Part shown: positions 12,571-25,600 of the stretch, in pieces
Layout: the number at the start of each line of letters is the position of its first letter
How positions within the stretch are numbered: position 1 is the stretch's first letter
From: Casuarina equisetifolia
Lineage: Eukaryota > Streptophyta > Magnoliopsida > Fagales > Casuarinaceae
DNA: 64,000 nucleotides
Assembly: GCA_028551475.1 (NCBI GenBank)
Contig: CM052356.1
Span: 19,805,884 to 19,869,883 of the forward strand
Direction of reading: 5' to 3'
Notes under the pieces: generated by a model
Databases searched by the model: none
What the model saw: only the letters and a program-made list of their open reading frames with translations
What the model was told of the DNA's origin: nothing
Program-made: the position numbers and the translations under genes

Positions 12571-12951
12571 TTACTCTTCAGCCTCCTCCACAAATGCTTC
12601 AACCCGGAGAAGAACGAATCCAACAGCAACCCCGACCAGTGTAAGACCGTTCATGATGGCAGCAATCTGGAATATCTCGCCTGCAGCATTGCATGTGGAA
12701 GAGAGGGCTCCGCCACCTCTCCTTTTGCCATGTGCTTTCGCCTTCAACGAGCTGGCCACCATGGCAAAGCACTGCTCAGTGCTTACCGGCAAGCCCAGAG
12801 ATGCCACGCTGTTGTGAGCTTTGAGACCTCCATAAGAATTCAGTCCCTTGATGGGCACCGCCTTGTTCATCCTCTTCTGGGTCTTGCTGCCGGAGCTCAC
12901 CATGGCTCCGGTGACCGTCGCTGAAGTGAGTGCAGACGTTGCCATGGCCAT
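12571..12951 (-). CDS. PETM: Cytochrome b6f complex subunit 7 (PetM), plastid precursor
   Basis: Single exon of 126 aa. The first roughly 85-90 residues are rich in Ser, Ala, Thr and basic residues, as expected of a chloroplast transit peptide, and contain the family blocks [20 protein letters not shown] and [17 protein letters not shown]. The C-terminus is one transmembrane helix ([20 protein letters not shown]) followed by a short acidic tail ending EEAEE. PetM is a small single-span subunit of the thylakoid cytochrome b6f complex, which passes electrons between the photosystems. The first ATG is at 12951; the frame is open slightly further but only through a GTG, so 12951 is preferred, with another ATG two codons later. 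A GATAAG I-box at 13176-13181 lies upstream, a motif typical of light-regulated genes. Confidence 0.93.
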   Translation of the reverse strand: MAMATSALTSATVTGAMVSSGSKTQKRMNKAVPIKGLNSYGGLKAHNSVASLGLPVSTEQCFAMVASSLKAKAHGKRRGGGALSSTCNAAGEIFQIAAIMNGLTLVGVAVGFVLLRVEAFVEEAEE

Positions 12952-13716
12952 TGCTAAGCCTCCCACAATCTAGAACTCGAAGAAAACAGTGAACAAGAAA
13001 ACAAGTGTAAGGATTCAATATGAGCTATAAGCAGAAATTGATTAGGAAAACTTATATATCCAAAGTGACTAATTGGGGCTTTTCATCGATACCTGTTTAC
13101 GGAATTGGCCTGTGAAAAAGAAGCCTGAGGGGGATCAGGAGTGGCCATTCATCCGAAGTATTAAGTACCGGTTTGGATAAGATGAGACGAATTTTGGTTG
13201 GCTGAGAACCACGGCGCGGACTTACGTGGATATCTATCTATTCAAGCTTCAGCACCTAGGTGTGGTTCCTATTTGGCTCAAATTCACAAGTATAACCATC
13301 GTCTTGAAGCTACTATCATCTGACACATCTAATGAAATTATGTCGAACTCCTTTTCATGTTTTGTCGGCATTATCTATGTGTTTGCAGACAGGAAAAAGA
13401 GTGTAGCCAACGACAACCATAAACTTTACATACACAATTCATTTAACTGAAAGTGTCTGAGCATCGGGCAATTGTTCACTCTCACTGCCTGTTTTATGCA
13501 GATTCCACAACTAATCTTTCAATATTAAAATCTTAATTCTGTGCCCAATATCAAACAAGCAAAAGAGTTCTCCCATCCATGAAATTTTGAAAATCTTTAG
13601 ATTGGAAGAAAATTTCAAATTGCATATGCACGCAAATTAAAAGAGAAAAGCTGTTGCACATAGCGAGACCGTCCATAGAATATATTCACTAAACTCTGAT
13701 CCTTTTTATACATGTA
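12952..13716. other. PETM upstream region and REM16-like 3' flank
   Basis: The left half is the presumed PETM leader and promoter on the minus strand, with the sequence GATAAG at 13176-13181 (I-box, in plus orientation). The right half is the 3' flank of the minus-strand B3 gene. No other gene is seen. Confidence 0.4.
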
Positions 13717-16700
13717 TCATTGAGGCTTACTGTCGTTACAGGGCACAATAGCTAATCCATTCGTTGTACCTGCTCCATTCTGATGGTCGAGCCCTTTTTT
13801 CCCATTCCCGGATATATGTACCACCATTTCACATTTGCCAACAAGTTCAAAAATGCAGATATCTCCAATCTTAACATCATTCCCACGAACAAAGGCCATC
13901 CACCCTCCACAAAAGGTATGCCCCATTCGCCCTTGCGAGTCAGGGACAGAGTTCACCGTCCAAAATTTCCCTTTTAAATTACGAAGCACAATTTCAGTTT
14001 TGCAGTTAGGGAGATGCGCTGTGGAAAACTGGTATGGGATTTTCTGCAAGATAATAACAAACTGGTAAACATAAATGGAAGCAAAGACATTTTTCAGAGA
14101 CTAAAAAGAAGACAATAAGGAAATGTGCACCCATGGATTTGGAAGACTCACCAATGTATATGAACCGCTGATGTTGAACTGTTTCATGATTCTCACGAAA
14201 TTTGGAAAACAAGAAGAAAAAGATCGAGCTGCTCTTTCCTCATCAAGCGCTAACATCATTCTCATACTGCCCCTAGTTTTTGAGCCTACTTCATCTTCTG
14301 TGCTTTTTCTACTGGGAACAACTGTGTCTCCATTAAAATTCAGAAACTGATTTAGAGTAGAGAAAAAAAGGAAGATGAATTCGAGTGCAAATGATTCAGA
14401 TTCTTTCAGCGCACCATTACTAACAATATAACATAAAAAATTGCTTCTAAACACAGTGAAAATCCATATATATGACTGACCGTACAGAAAGAAAACTTTA
14501 GGTGAATTTCAAGCTTAATCTTTGACCGGAAACAAATGGCAAGTGTGGCAAATCCTAACACAAATCCACCGACAGTAGGTGGAAGTCAAAATCCTTGGTG
14601 ACAACACCAATCCATCCATTGAAATTAATCCTCAACCACAAAAACGGTAGGTGAGTTAGATCCTTACCCAACTTTTTGTTGGCAGTTTTTGATTTAGAGC
14701 AAACTGCAACTTTGGCATAAGTCTTTGATGTGCTACATTGTTTTTTTCCATCAACAGAGAAAGGTGATTCTTGACGTCTTTTCGATGGTTTAGGAGATCT
14801 CGCCCTCGTCTTTTTTGGCAAGCCTTTAGTACTTTTATGTGAAACGACGGCAAGCCCAGGATTTGCTCTACCACAAGGTACCTTTCCATTTTGGCAGTCC
14901 AGCTCTTCCTTTCCAAATCCAAAAATGTGAACACGAAGTTCACACTCATGTACAAGTTCAAAAATGCACATGTCTCCAACCTTAAGGTCATTACCACGGA
15001 CAAAAGCCATCCATCCACCGCAAAGTGTATGACTTGTATTTACTCTTGTCGTGGGCACAGAATTCACAGTCCAACTTTCACCTTTCAAATTCTGAAGGAC
15101 AATTTTAGTTCTGCTGTTCGGAAGATGTGCCATTGAAAATTTATAGGGAATATTCTGCATGAAGGAAAGCATTAGAAAAGAGAAATTGATAAAAGTGGCC
15201 AGTTAGCAGAACAAAGCAACTATAAGCCGTAAGCAACGTAGATTAACGCCAAATGGATGAAAATGCTTAATATCCCTCAACTACCCGAAGAAGTTGTATA
15301 TGAACTTGAAAAGGTAGGTGGTGTTTGGATTGCGATCCAAACCCACATCTGTAGAGGGAAGGGAGGAAACTCTTTGTAATAACCATAGAGCTTAATGGTG
15401 ACAGGACTCAATTGTTCTAGATTTAATAGGCAACCAAAAAAGTACTTTAACTCCCTCAGGAGAGCAGCAAGTTTCTGGATATATTGGGAAAGTCAGATGG
15501 TGGATGCGTTGTGAGATTTGTTGAGCAACAGTTTGGCCAAAATATTGGAGTCAAGGGAGAGTTCTTTGTAAAGTGGTTGTGAAATAAAAGATTACCTGGA
15601 CAAGACAAGACCTTTAATGATACAACACGTCATGCTAAAACAATTTTAAACCTTGAACCCAACTACCATGGGGCATCGTAAATTATAGAGGCACTTGGAT
15701 GAAGAGAAAAAACCTATAAAAAAGATAATTTATGCAAAAAAAATAAATGAAGAGCATGAAGGAAACAACCCACCAGTGTATATGAACCACTGACGTTGAA
15801 GCTTTTCATGATTCTCACAAAATAAGGGAAAGAGGAAGTAAATGATTGAGCTACTTCTTGCGCTGATAACATTGACATGCAGACTCTATCACGCACATAT
15901 ACATCATCATCTTTGCTGGCTTTACTATGGATGGAGGACTTTGTACTGAGCGGAACAATATCTGACACTGCAAACAAGAATTTATACATTCATGAATCTT
16001 CTCTCTACATACACATAAAAGCACTTTCTGTAACAGTTAAATTTTGAGCATCAAACCATGTAACATCTGCTTTCTGCAAAGATATTGCTATATCATGCAG
16101 ATTTTATTACAATAAAATAATTAGTGTCCACGCTTTACTTGACAAGCAGACTACTCAAGAAATATGCAAAAAGCTAGCAGAATTTTCAGGTCCTTGAACC
16201 ACTTGATTCAATTCATGCATGAAAGGAAAATTCTTGTCTTCACGAATATAAAGTTTACTTCCTTACCTCGCTTTTCTTTGCAAGGTTTTGATTTTAAGGG
16301 TACAGCAGAGTTCTTCAGTGGACCACCACACTGCTTTGGTTTTTTGGAGCAAATTTCTTCCTCACATGGTTTAGCCACCGCTGTGACCTCATGCCGGCAT
16401 ACCTCCCCATTAGACATATCCATTTTTTCTTCCTGGTCCTTGTTTGCGCATTCTGAAAAGAGTTGCGAAGAACTCCCTCTCAATTTCTTTGGCACACCTT
16501 CAAAAATTTTTTCAGAACAGGAAGCGGCGTCCTCTCTTTCTCTTTTATATCCCATACTTCTATCAATATTACTAGGATTTTGACTGCATTCAGAATGAAA
16601 TGCAGCTTCTTTCTCACAGGCACTTTTGTCAAAAACTTGCACAGTGAAATGCAACTCACCATCATATCTGAAAACCAAAAGATCACCACATTCTATAAAA

Positions 16701-18103
16701 TGATCCCTCACAAAAGCTGGCCAGCCATGATCGAGGAATAAATCATCATTCTGCTGAATTAACGCAACTTGCCAAGTGTTCCTGCTAGGACCTACCAATG
16801 CCACTAATCCAGATGTTCTGCCTTTCATGTGTCTGATAAATCGTATGGGAATTTTCTGTGACAGATTTGAATTGTGTCACCATCCAACCATGGAACACAA
16901 ATTCTATAGAAAAACTGACAAAAAGAAATAGTCATGAGATGTCTCGTATTCTCCCTGCTAGACTTTAAGCTAAACAACATCTCTTACTTAGAAAAATGAA
17001 ATCTTATAAGAAAAAATAATATTATACTCGGCATGGTTGGGTGTCTTTTTGTGGCAAATCATGGATGAGTAATGCCTGGTGATCTTTAGCTTGACCAGTA
17101 ACCTATCAAGGAAAATGCTTTCTTTGCGATCCCCCAACAGTAATATGGCATGCCACATTTCTTACTGACGAGAATAAATTACCCAACAATTAGGAAATTG
17201 TTTTCATATTCTTACAATAATGCCTTTAACTTTTCAAAAGCTCTACCCAATGCCCAAGAGAGGAGGTTCAGGAGATGAAATGTGGAACAGTACAAGAGAA
17301 TGGAATATTGTAGCTCTCATTTACCATTTTCTTCTTTTTTCTGTTTTTCCTCACAACCAAAAGGAACATGTTCGAGAAAAAAGAATGATTATGATGGCTG
17401 CCACATCGAAGACTTTACAATGAAATCACAGCAAACAGACACAAGAATACAATATTCCAAAGAAAAAGCGCCCAACTTGTGTGGCAAGTAAGGGCCAGTT
17501 AATCGTGCTTCGCATGTCTTTATCTTTGTCCTTTGAATCATGACATAAGCGCATGCCCTTATAATCTTATAGGACAGACTGAAACAAGAAATACGCGCAT
17601 CAGTTACTTTGGGATTCTTGGAATTACATTTTCGGCTCACGCATTTGACTTGGCACTGCATCGGTTTCAGCAATATTTGTTAGGAACGCCAAACTTCGTC
17701 TCGCATTCCACTATAATACCACTAAAACGAACAGTAAGCCGAAAACAAAAATTGCTTGAGACAAGTTGCGAATTCTAATGCATTTTCATGAATTAAGTTA
17801 AAATCACTAGTGAATCACATACTTCACCATAATATTCCAACAAGCAATTAGGGTAATTGCTTCTAATAGTAACAGTAGACCCTAACATCCAAGAAGCTTT
17901 TCTCAAATTACTATCCTTAAACTCCATCATACATATTAACGGCAAATTTTTGCGCCAACTACTTGCTCAAACCAAAAAAGGAGAAAAGGAGAAAAGGAAA
18001 AAAGCAGGAATACCAGTCTTTGTGAGCTCAAAACAGCGGAGTAAACGTCAAAGAAGTGAGGCTGCCTTACATTCGGCAGCTCCTGGAGAGTTCCTTTCTC
18101 CAT
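13717..18103 (-). CDS. REM16: B3-domain transcription factor with three B3 domains, REM16-like
   Basis: Six exons on the minus strand: 18103-18014, 16855-16267, 15967-15774, 15154-14668, 14321-14152, 14043-13717. Phases close to give 618 aa. B3-1 runs from QPHFFDVY (residue 14) through KIPIRFIRHMKGRTSG and FVRDHFIECGDLLVFRYDGE to about residue 107. B3-2 (about 265-375) has FPYFVRIMKSFNVSGSYTL then NIPYKFSMAHLPN and GGWMAFVRGNDLKVGD. B3-3 (about 485-600) repeats the same blocks. The linkers are rich in Lys, Ser and Glu. B3 domains bind DNA, so a nuclear regulator of the REM/VRN1 class is expected; the first domain is closest to Arabidopsis At4g33280 as I recall it, although that protein is shorter. 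Exon pairs 3-4 and 5-6 have identical phases and parallel content, so the third domain arose by an exon-pair duplication. The first exon (30 aa) is the least certain. Confidence 0.88.
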
Positions 18104-18247
18104 CAAACCAGTTTCCGGCTTTTATACCGAACGGATTCCCACTGATTTTTTCAGGAAACAAATAGCATTTCGAGATTTTACATCAAACGAAAGGAAACGG
18201 AAGATGCGATATAGAAGTAGAGAGAGAAAAGAGAGAAAGAGAAAGAA

Positions 18248-18250
<3 letters not shown>

Positions 18251-18289
<39 letters not shown>
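18251..18289 (+). repeat. (GA)n microsatellite in the leader of the REM16-like gene
   Basis: Uninterrupted GA dinucleotides, about 19 units, 148-186 bases upstream of the B3 gene start codon; read in gene orientation it is (TC)n. It probably lies in the 5' UTR. Confidence 0.85.
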
Positions 18290-18292
<3 letters not shown>

Positions 18293-18483
18293 AGAGCGTG
18301 TGAAGACGATGATCGAATGAGAGCGGTTCGGGTGCAGTGTGATGTGTGTAGCTGATCTGGGGAGAGGCCGTTGTGGGCGAGAGGCCACAGCGCGTGTCAG
18401 ACTTAGAGGCTGTGATTTGCACGTTGGGTGGGTCCTCCGTCTGCAAAGTGGCCCTGACCGTTGGGTTCTGCTGCGCGTGGAGA

Positions 18484-18503
18484 CACGTGGACGGTAGCAC
18501 GTG
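18484..18503. promoter_or_regulatory. Pair of CACGTG G-boxes between divergent genes
   Basis: CACGTG occurs at 18484-18489 and again at 18498-18503, 14 bases apart. G-boxes are bound by bZIP and bHLH factors, and closely spaced pairs occur in ABA- and light-responsive promoters. They lie about 385 bases upstream of the B3 gene, on the side away from HRQ1 (1.1 kb), so they more likely serve the B3 gene. Confidence 0.5.
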
Positions 18504-18599
18504 ACTCGAAGACTGACACTGCCAGTCTGAATCTCCCGTTCGTATCAGAAAAACGATCAAGCTCCGGCTGAGTTCCAATTTATTTATAGTTTTTTCCTA

Positions 18600-19380
18600 A
18601 AATTCCTACATAAGCATTAATTCTTCAACTGTTATAACAACTTTCACCAAGATAAATTGCCACAATTTGCAAGCAAGGTTCTTCATATCATATGACAAGA
18701 AATATAAGCTTTAATATAATTTTAACAATATCTTTGTTAAGCTATTTCAAAAAAATTCATAATTTAAAAAGTCACATAATATTTCATCTGAGTACAATGA
18801 TATTTGTTTTGAGATACTTCAAAAAAGCTAAAATATTAAAGATAAAAATGATTTTTGAAAATTCTAATGATCATATTGGTGTTTTCACTTACTCAAGGTT
18901 CTTTTATTATTTTTATTTATTTATTTTTCATTTAAGTCATTATACTTAACAAGATCCTTTGAAGTACTTACTAACTTTAACTGACCATGTTTATATAGAC
19001 ATGTATATAAGTTATTTATAAATTAATGAGTAGAATTAATTCTTAAATAACTTTTAAATTAGATAATAAATCTTTTGAGTTACACTAATATAATAAAAAA
19101 ATAAATAAAATTGTAGCTATTTTAGTTTCTCCTAAGAGAACTCAACATATTAGAATCGGTTTTCATCTCATTTATCATATCATCCAAACTAGGTATATTT
19201 ATATTGAAAATCAATTGGTTGATATCTTGATTAAAGTTTCATGCAATCAGACTGTGAATATCTGATCAGCAACTTCGGCTTCTTGTTGTTCATAAGTCGA
19301 TTGTATATTCGTACAATACTTTCCTAAAATTTGTTGGAAAATAGACGAACAATCGAGGATAAATGCACAACAATTTTTTG
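18600..19380. other. AT-rich centre of the divergent intergenic region
   Basis: Very AT-rich, with no coding frame of note. It separates the minus-strand B3 gene from the plus-strand HRQ1 gene; together with its flanks the divergent gap between start codons is 1.5 kb. Confidence 0.35.
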
Positions 19381-19402
19381 AGTTCATGTAAGGACCTCGA
19401 AA

Positions 19403-19447
19403 TGGGCCTTCGGGGCCTAAATGGTGGTTCATCAGCTTACGTGGGCC
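19403..19447 (+). promoter_or_regulatory. Two TGGGCC boxes upstream of HRQ1
   Basis: TGGGCC occurs at 19403-19408 and 19442-19447, 180-225 bases upstream of the HRQ1 start codon. This is the site II/TCP-type element also seen before TMEM147 and is common in plant replication, repair and housekeeping promoters. Confidence 0.45.
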
Positions 19448-19627
19448 TTTTAAGGCGGTTGGATCAGCTGACGTGGAGATGCGATAAAGGAAAAAACGAG
19501 AAATGCACATTTTAAACAAATGGAAAAAGGAAAGGAGATGTATATTACCCGCCAATCCTACGTCTGAGTTGTTGTTTAGAAACAAATCAACCGGCACCGG
19601 CGCGCTCGCCCTCTACGGAGAAACAGA

Positions 19628-22600
19628 ATGGCTGCGACCGATGGGCGGGAAATCCAAGTACGGACGATAACCGGGGAATCCTCCACCGTTCGAGTTCCGG
19701 CTCAGTGTACCATCGAAGAGCTCAAGCTCCTCCTCCAGCAATCTTTCGCTCCCGCCTCTCACTGCCCCAATTTCCACCTTTTCTTCCAGGCAAGGCCCGC
19801 ATCTCTCCCGCACTTTTTAAAAAATTCCCTTTCATCGCGATTCTCAGCTCTTTACTCTTTTTGCGTGATATGTTTCACATTGAGGAGAAATATTGTTTTC
19901 CAATTGCCCATTGATTTCTAATTGCTTCTTTTCCCGAAGCAACTGGTTGTAACCTTACTCTTTTGATTTTAAGGTAGTCAGAGCAGGTTGAAGCTTACGT
20001 CGTGATTTTGAATATGTCATTTTTTTTTCCTTTGGCCTGTTTGATTTCTACTTCTCATATTTTTGGCAATTCTAAAAACTCTTGTTTCAGGGAGTTAAAT
20101 TGAAATTACAGAGTAACTTAAGCAACCCTATTGAGCATGGTGAATTTCTAGTACTCGTTCCATTTACCAAGAAGGATAGGAGGACTGAAAATTTTGAAGA
20201 ACCTGAAAATTCTGTGAACAGTATCAATAATAGCTCAATCTCAAAGTTTGCTGATTTAGCTTGGTCCGATATGATGCAAGATTTGTCTTATTTAGACAAG
20301 GAATCGAGTAATGAAACTCCTACAAATCGGAAGGTGGGAAGCTTTGGTTTTGATGATAGGAGAGAAACAATATCAGGGAGTTCTAGTCTTGGAAAGAGGA
20401 AAGATACTCTGAGGCAAATGCCAGTTTCTTATTCCTCTGAGGCAAAACGGAAGAGGGATTTGAAATCCTACAAACAGATGGTGCTCCCGTATGACCTTAT
20501 ATTGGATACGTTACGGTTTAATGGCAAGGAAATTCTTGATGTGCATAATTGTGAAGTAATTCTAAAGGTTTTGCATTCGGTGAATTGTTTGTCGGACCCA
20601 CATTCTGGATTCTGCTTGTTATGGCGAAAAGCTAATTTTCAGGGTGGTGCCATCGGAGTAGGGCCTAAAAATGTTAGTTCATGTTTATGTCCAGCTTGGA
20701 TGAAGATGATCATGAAGGCATTTACCTTCTTAAACGTTTTATCTGCATTTCTTCATTTGCACCAAAAGAAAATGACTTCTGCTCGATTGGAAGAAGTGCT
20801 GAATCAACTGGGGAAGTGTGGTATTCAACTTGGTATGAAAGACATAGAGCATCTTTCCCTTGTTTTTCCTAAGGTATCGGGACTGAATTTCTGCTAGGGT
20901 TTAGAACTATATACCGATGATTTATCGATGAGCTCAAATGTTTATTCACTTTTTCTACTTTAAGTGTGCTTTTTGTCTCTCAGGGGGTGCATTTCTTAGA
21001 TAATGATATAGAGAAAACAAGTTTTGATGATACCCTTGTTATCAGTAATTCTTCAACAGAACCGGAAGATCAACTTGATGAAAATCCTAAAATTGGTATT
21101 CTGGAAGATTTGTATTTCTTTTACTTTCATTTTTGGACTTGATCTCAAATTCATGGGCTTCTAACTGCATTTCTGTTCAATAGCTCGCAAACAGTTGCGT
21201 GTACCAAAGATTGTTGGTGTATTGAAGACACGTGAAAGTTCTTTCAATACTCATCTGTCCGAAATTGTTGAGCTTTTAGTGGTATGTTTGCCTTTGTAAT
21301 TTTTTATACATTCCTAGGTGTATCCTTCTATCTCTGTAACAATAATAGTAGGATATTTATATTTTTTTTCTATTTGCGGATTTCTTTACTTTATCTGAAT
21401 CTAATCCTTGTCACTTACAGCTGATAAAATCAGTAATTCAATGAAAGAATTTAGGTCTGTGAACCTGTTGAAGGTATACAGACTGGACCAAGAGCATATC
21501 TGACTGCTCTCTTAGCCAAGAGCATAGCTGATTGTTCTCTTGGACTAATAGAATAGCTTTTCTCTTCTCTATTCCCCATATCTCCAACAGCATAGCTATC
21601 TCGTTCTCTTCTCTCCATATCTGGTGATTTTATTCCTATGGAAGTGCTTCTCATTGATTAGGGTAATAGCATATGGATATCTGCATTGCACTTTCATACT
21701 CTCTAGTAGGGTACAACTTTGGGACACTATTGGCACCCACCCTCTGATAACTTTTTACAATAAAACCTTTATATTTTTTCTCCCTGGATGAAAATAAGTA
21801 TTTATGAAAGTATCACAATTTAACCATTTTGCTGCCGTTAGTGACCAAGTAACTTGGTTTATCAGCCAGTTTCACCTAGGCCTGTGGTAGGCACTAGTAA
21901 AACCCAGTTTCTTCGGTTAAGGGTGCATTCTTGTGTTCTAAGGTCAAAATTCGCTGCTATTAAATAATCTGATATTTTCTATGCAGTGTAAAAATGGACC
22001 TGAGATTCTTATGGCTTTTTCCTTGGAGGACTTACTCTTATCAGTGAAGGAACATCGTACTGGTACAAGCGGAAATGAAGCAAAACAGGCAAAGAGAAGT
22101 GCAGCAACTTCAAATTCCAGTTCAGACTATGTACATTGTCGGGTATGTCTTCGTTCTTGTATTTTTGCCTTTCTTTTTTCCTTTTATGATGTCAAGATAC
22201 AAGTACAGACTTCAGAGGCAAGGAAGAAAGAATACTTCAATGAATCTCAAAACTTTATTGGTATTGGTGCTTTGGTACTCCACTAGCGTGTGGTTATTAA
22301 TACAATGTGTTGTTGAGGCATATTTTTGCGTCTCGTACCATTTTGATTTGCTGTGTGATAACAATTTTGGCATCTCTCATTTCTCTTATTTTTTATGCTT
22401 TTGAATACTATGTAAAAACTACTTATTGGGAATAATGGGTGTTTTTCTGATGACAATGAAGCTGAAAGTAGTATAGAAGGTTCCGTAGCTTCTCATATGA
22501 TAAGATACTGTGTCATTTCTAAGATCTTCCCTCAATCCAGAACTTCTTGCTGCAGTGATTTTCTTCCAACCTAAGGAACTAGGACGCTCAATAAAATATC

Positions 22601-25600
22601 TATGCTATCGTAACTTCTCTTTGCTTAGCAGGAAACAAGTTCATTGCTACCTGTGGAAATGGTGGAACATCTTAGGAAGGGCATTGGATCTAAAGGACAG
22701 GTTTCTTTTATACTTGTTTTGCCTTTTTGTTTTTTTTTTTCCCACGTTAGAAGGAAGATTTTGTTAAAATGTAAGTCATTCAGACTTCTTCAAATAAATG
22801 GAGTTTTATTTTTTATTTTCATGTTTCAAAAGTTGTTATATGAGTCAGGCCATTGCTCCCACTTGGGTTGTGATTTCTGGGCATGTCTATAGCCATTCTT
22901 GGTAGAATTTTTGCTGATAGCTATACTCTGAAAGCCTATCTAAATGCAGATGGTGCATATTGAAAATGTTGGTGCCAGGAAAGCCACTTATGTAGAAATC
23001 CCAAATCATCTCTCAGAAAACATGAGATCTGCGCTTAAATCTTTGGGAATTACTAAGTTGTATAGTCACCAGGTATGGATATTTCCCATATTCTTATCCT
23101 TCTGATGGTCGACATTTCTGAATGTTTTCATATTTTTTTTGCTATCCTTAGGCAGAGTCTATAAAAGCTTCCCTTGCTGGTAAGGATGTTGTTGTAGCAA
23201 CAATGACATCCAGTGGGAAATCTCTTTGCTATAATCTGGCAGTTCTTGAAGTTTTGTCCCGGAATTTGTCATCATGTGCTCTATATTTATTTCCAACAAA
23301 GGTTTGTTGCAATCTGTGGATCTCTTTCTTCTATATGCTGTGACAGAGGTCACCATTCTGGTTTTCCCTCTATCTGGTAATTAGATGATGAAATATTACA
23401 TGCGTGCAGGCGTTAGCTCAGGATCAACTCAGAGCTTTGTTAGATATGACAAAAGGATTTGATTTTGGGCTAAATATGGGTATATATGATGGTGACACTT
23501 CTCATAAGGACAGGACGTGGATGCATGGCAATGCTAGACTGGTAATTTAGTGTATAGTTGTCTCATCCAGGGAACCTTTATTTGGGTGGTTTGGTCTCAC
23601 CAAAATTTGTGCTTGAATTCTTGTCTGCTTGTATGCAGTTGATTACAAATCCAGATATGTTGCACATATCAATCTTGCCACATCATGAAAGATTTAAGCG
23701 GGTTTTATCAAATCTTAGGTATGTATTTTGACTGGAATCTGTCTTTCTATTACCAAGTGAAAAATTATTTTCCAGGTTTTTGCGACTAGATATTGATTTT
23801 TAATTATGGGTTTAAGTGGTTGTTTTGACAATTTGTTTAAGCCTTATACTTTGTTAACTATAGTTCTTTTTGGTTGTTTGTTTTTCCTGATAGTACATTT
23901 TTGGTTCTTTCGGAGATTTATTGTATTTCTCTTAATCAGGTTTGTGGTCATCGATGAAGCTCATGCCTACAAGGGTGCATTTGGATGTCATACTGCTCTC
24001 ATTATTAGGAGGCTCCGTCGACTCTGTTCACACGGTAATTCTTTTAGTGGATATTGTGAGAGTTGAAGGGATTCCCTTGCAATTTCAGTTTTTCTGTTGA
24101 TAATTGGTCAGTAATGAATGGTTTTCTCTCAAATGTGCAGTATATGGTAGTGATCCTTCTTTTATATTTTCAACAGCAACTTCTTCAAATCCTCGAGAGC
24201 ACTGTATGGTAAAGATTTCTGGGATATATTTTTATTTGTACTTCATTGTTTTGCAATTTAGATTTTGATGCTGTTCTTTATTTTCGGAAACTTCTACTTG
24301 GTGCCTTTCTTGGTTTGTTTCTCTACCATTGTCCCCCTACAGAATCTTAGAATGATGGGAATTATGTCATGGTCAATGCGTTTGTAATAATTTTAGATTT
24401 ATAGATTTGCTTTGATTTGTTGGAGAAATTTGTTTTCCTTAATTTCCTATAAATCAAGTGTAGACATGTATTTCATAGTGAGAGGGAGACAGTTCTTTCT
24501 TTGACTTGCTGAGTTGGTCTCAATGCTCGAAATATGTAGCTTATCAGCACTGTGCACTTGGCACGACCACCTTGTTTATGGTTGACCAATGGGTTTTACT
24601 GTTTTGTTATACTTCAAATCAGATGCCGCAACATTTTTCTTTTGGCATGGTCTTCTAGAAGATCAACAGCATTCCCTATTTGGAAATTTGAGGAAGTATT
24701 TAATTTTCCAAAATTGGTGGTAATTAGGTTTCAAAATTTTATATATTGCAAATTAACTTAGGTACTAATTGAATGTTTAGACTTGACAAATGAATCTCTG
24801 ATGCTTCAGGAACTTGCAAATCTACCAACTTTGGAGTTGATTCAAAATGATGGAAGTCCATGTGCTAGAAAGCACTTCATCCTTTGGAATCCTATTGCAT
24901 ATCCAAAAGCTGTATGTGCCTGGCAACTCCGTGTGAATCTAGTTAGAGGAAGTATTTGGTCAAAAAATATTCATTTACTAGTTAATTCTTCTTAACTACA
25001 GCTGTCGGAGGATACTCATAGTATGGATACTGGTGAATCTACAGTTGAAAAGTCAAATTTCGGAAGTTCAAGGTAGCAACCAACATTAGCTATAGAAACG
25101 GATGGAGAATTGGGCCCCTCTGCTGGGTTTGCATGGGATTCAGAAAATTATGCTTTCCTTTTTTCTTTTTTAAATGTGTGAAAATTTCAAAAATCCATAA
25201 TGGTATACCTGGTATTTTAGCAAGGCTTACTATTTATGCTTTCACAAATCTCTGTGAATGAATTTTCTGTTGCTTTTTAGGTGGAACCAGTGCTTTGCTA
25301 ACTTATGTTTCTTTAATTTTGCAGCCCACTCTGGAATCTTTCTTGCCTCTTTGCGGAGATGGTTCAGCATGGACTTCGTTGTCTTGCTTTTTGCAAATCG
25401 CGTAAACTTTGTGAAATTGTTTTAAGCTATACGTATGTTACCATGCTCATTTATCTACTATTAATTTTATGGTTAAGGTCTAATATCTTTTAGTTTTGGA
25501 TGAATAAAATGATTCAGTTAAATTGCTAAAATTTGTGATAGGCGTGAGATTCTTCAGGATACAGCACCACATTTGGTTGAGTCCATATGTGTCTATCGTG

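Noticed and set aside
16164-16741. Plus-strand frames of 92-139 codons
   Set aside because: Antisense shadow of the B3 gene's second exon, which has clear B3 similarity and matched phases.
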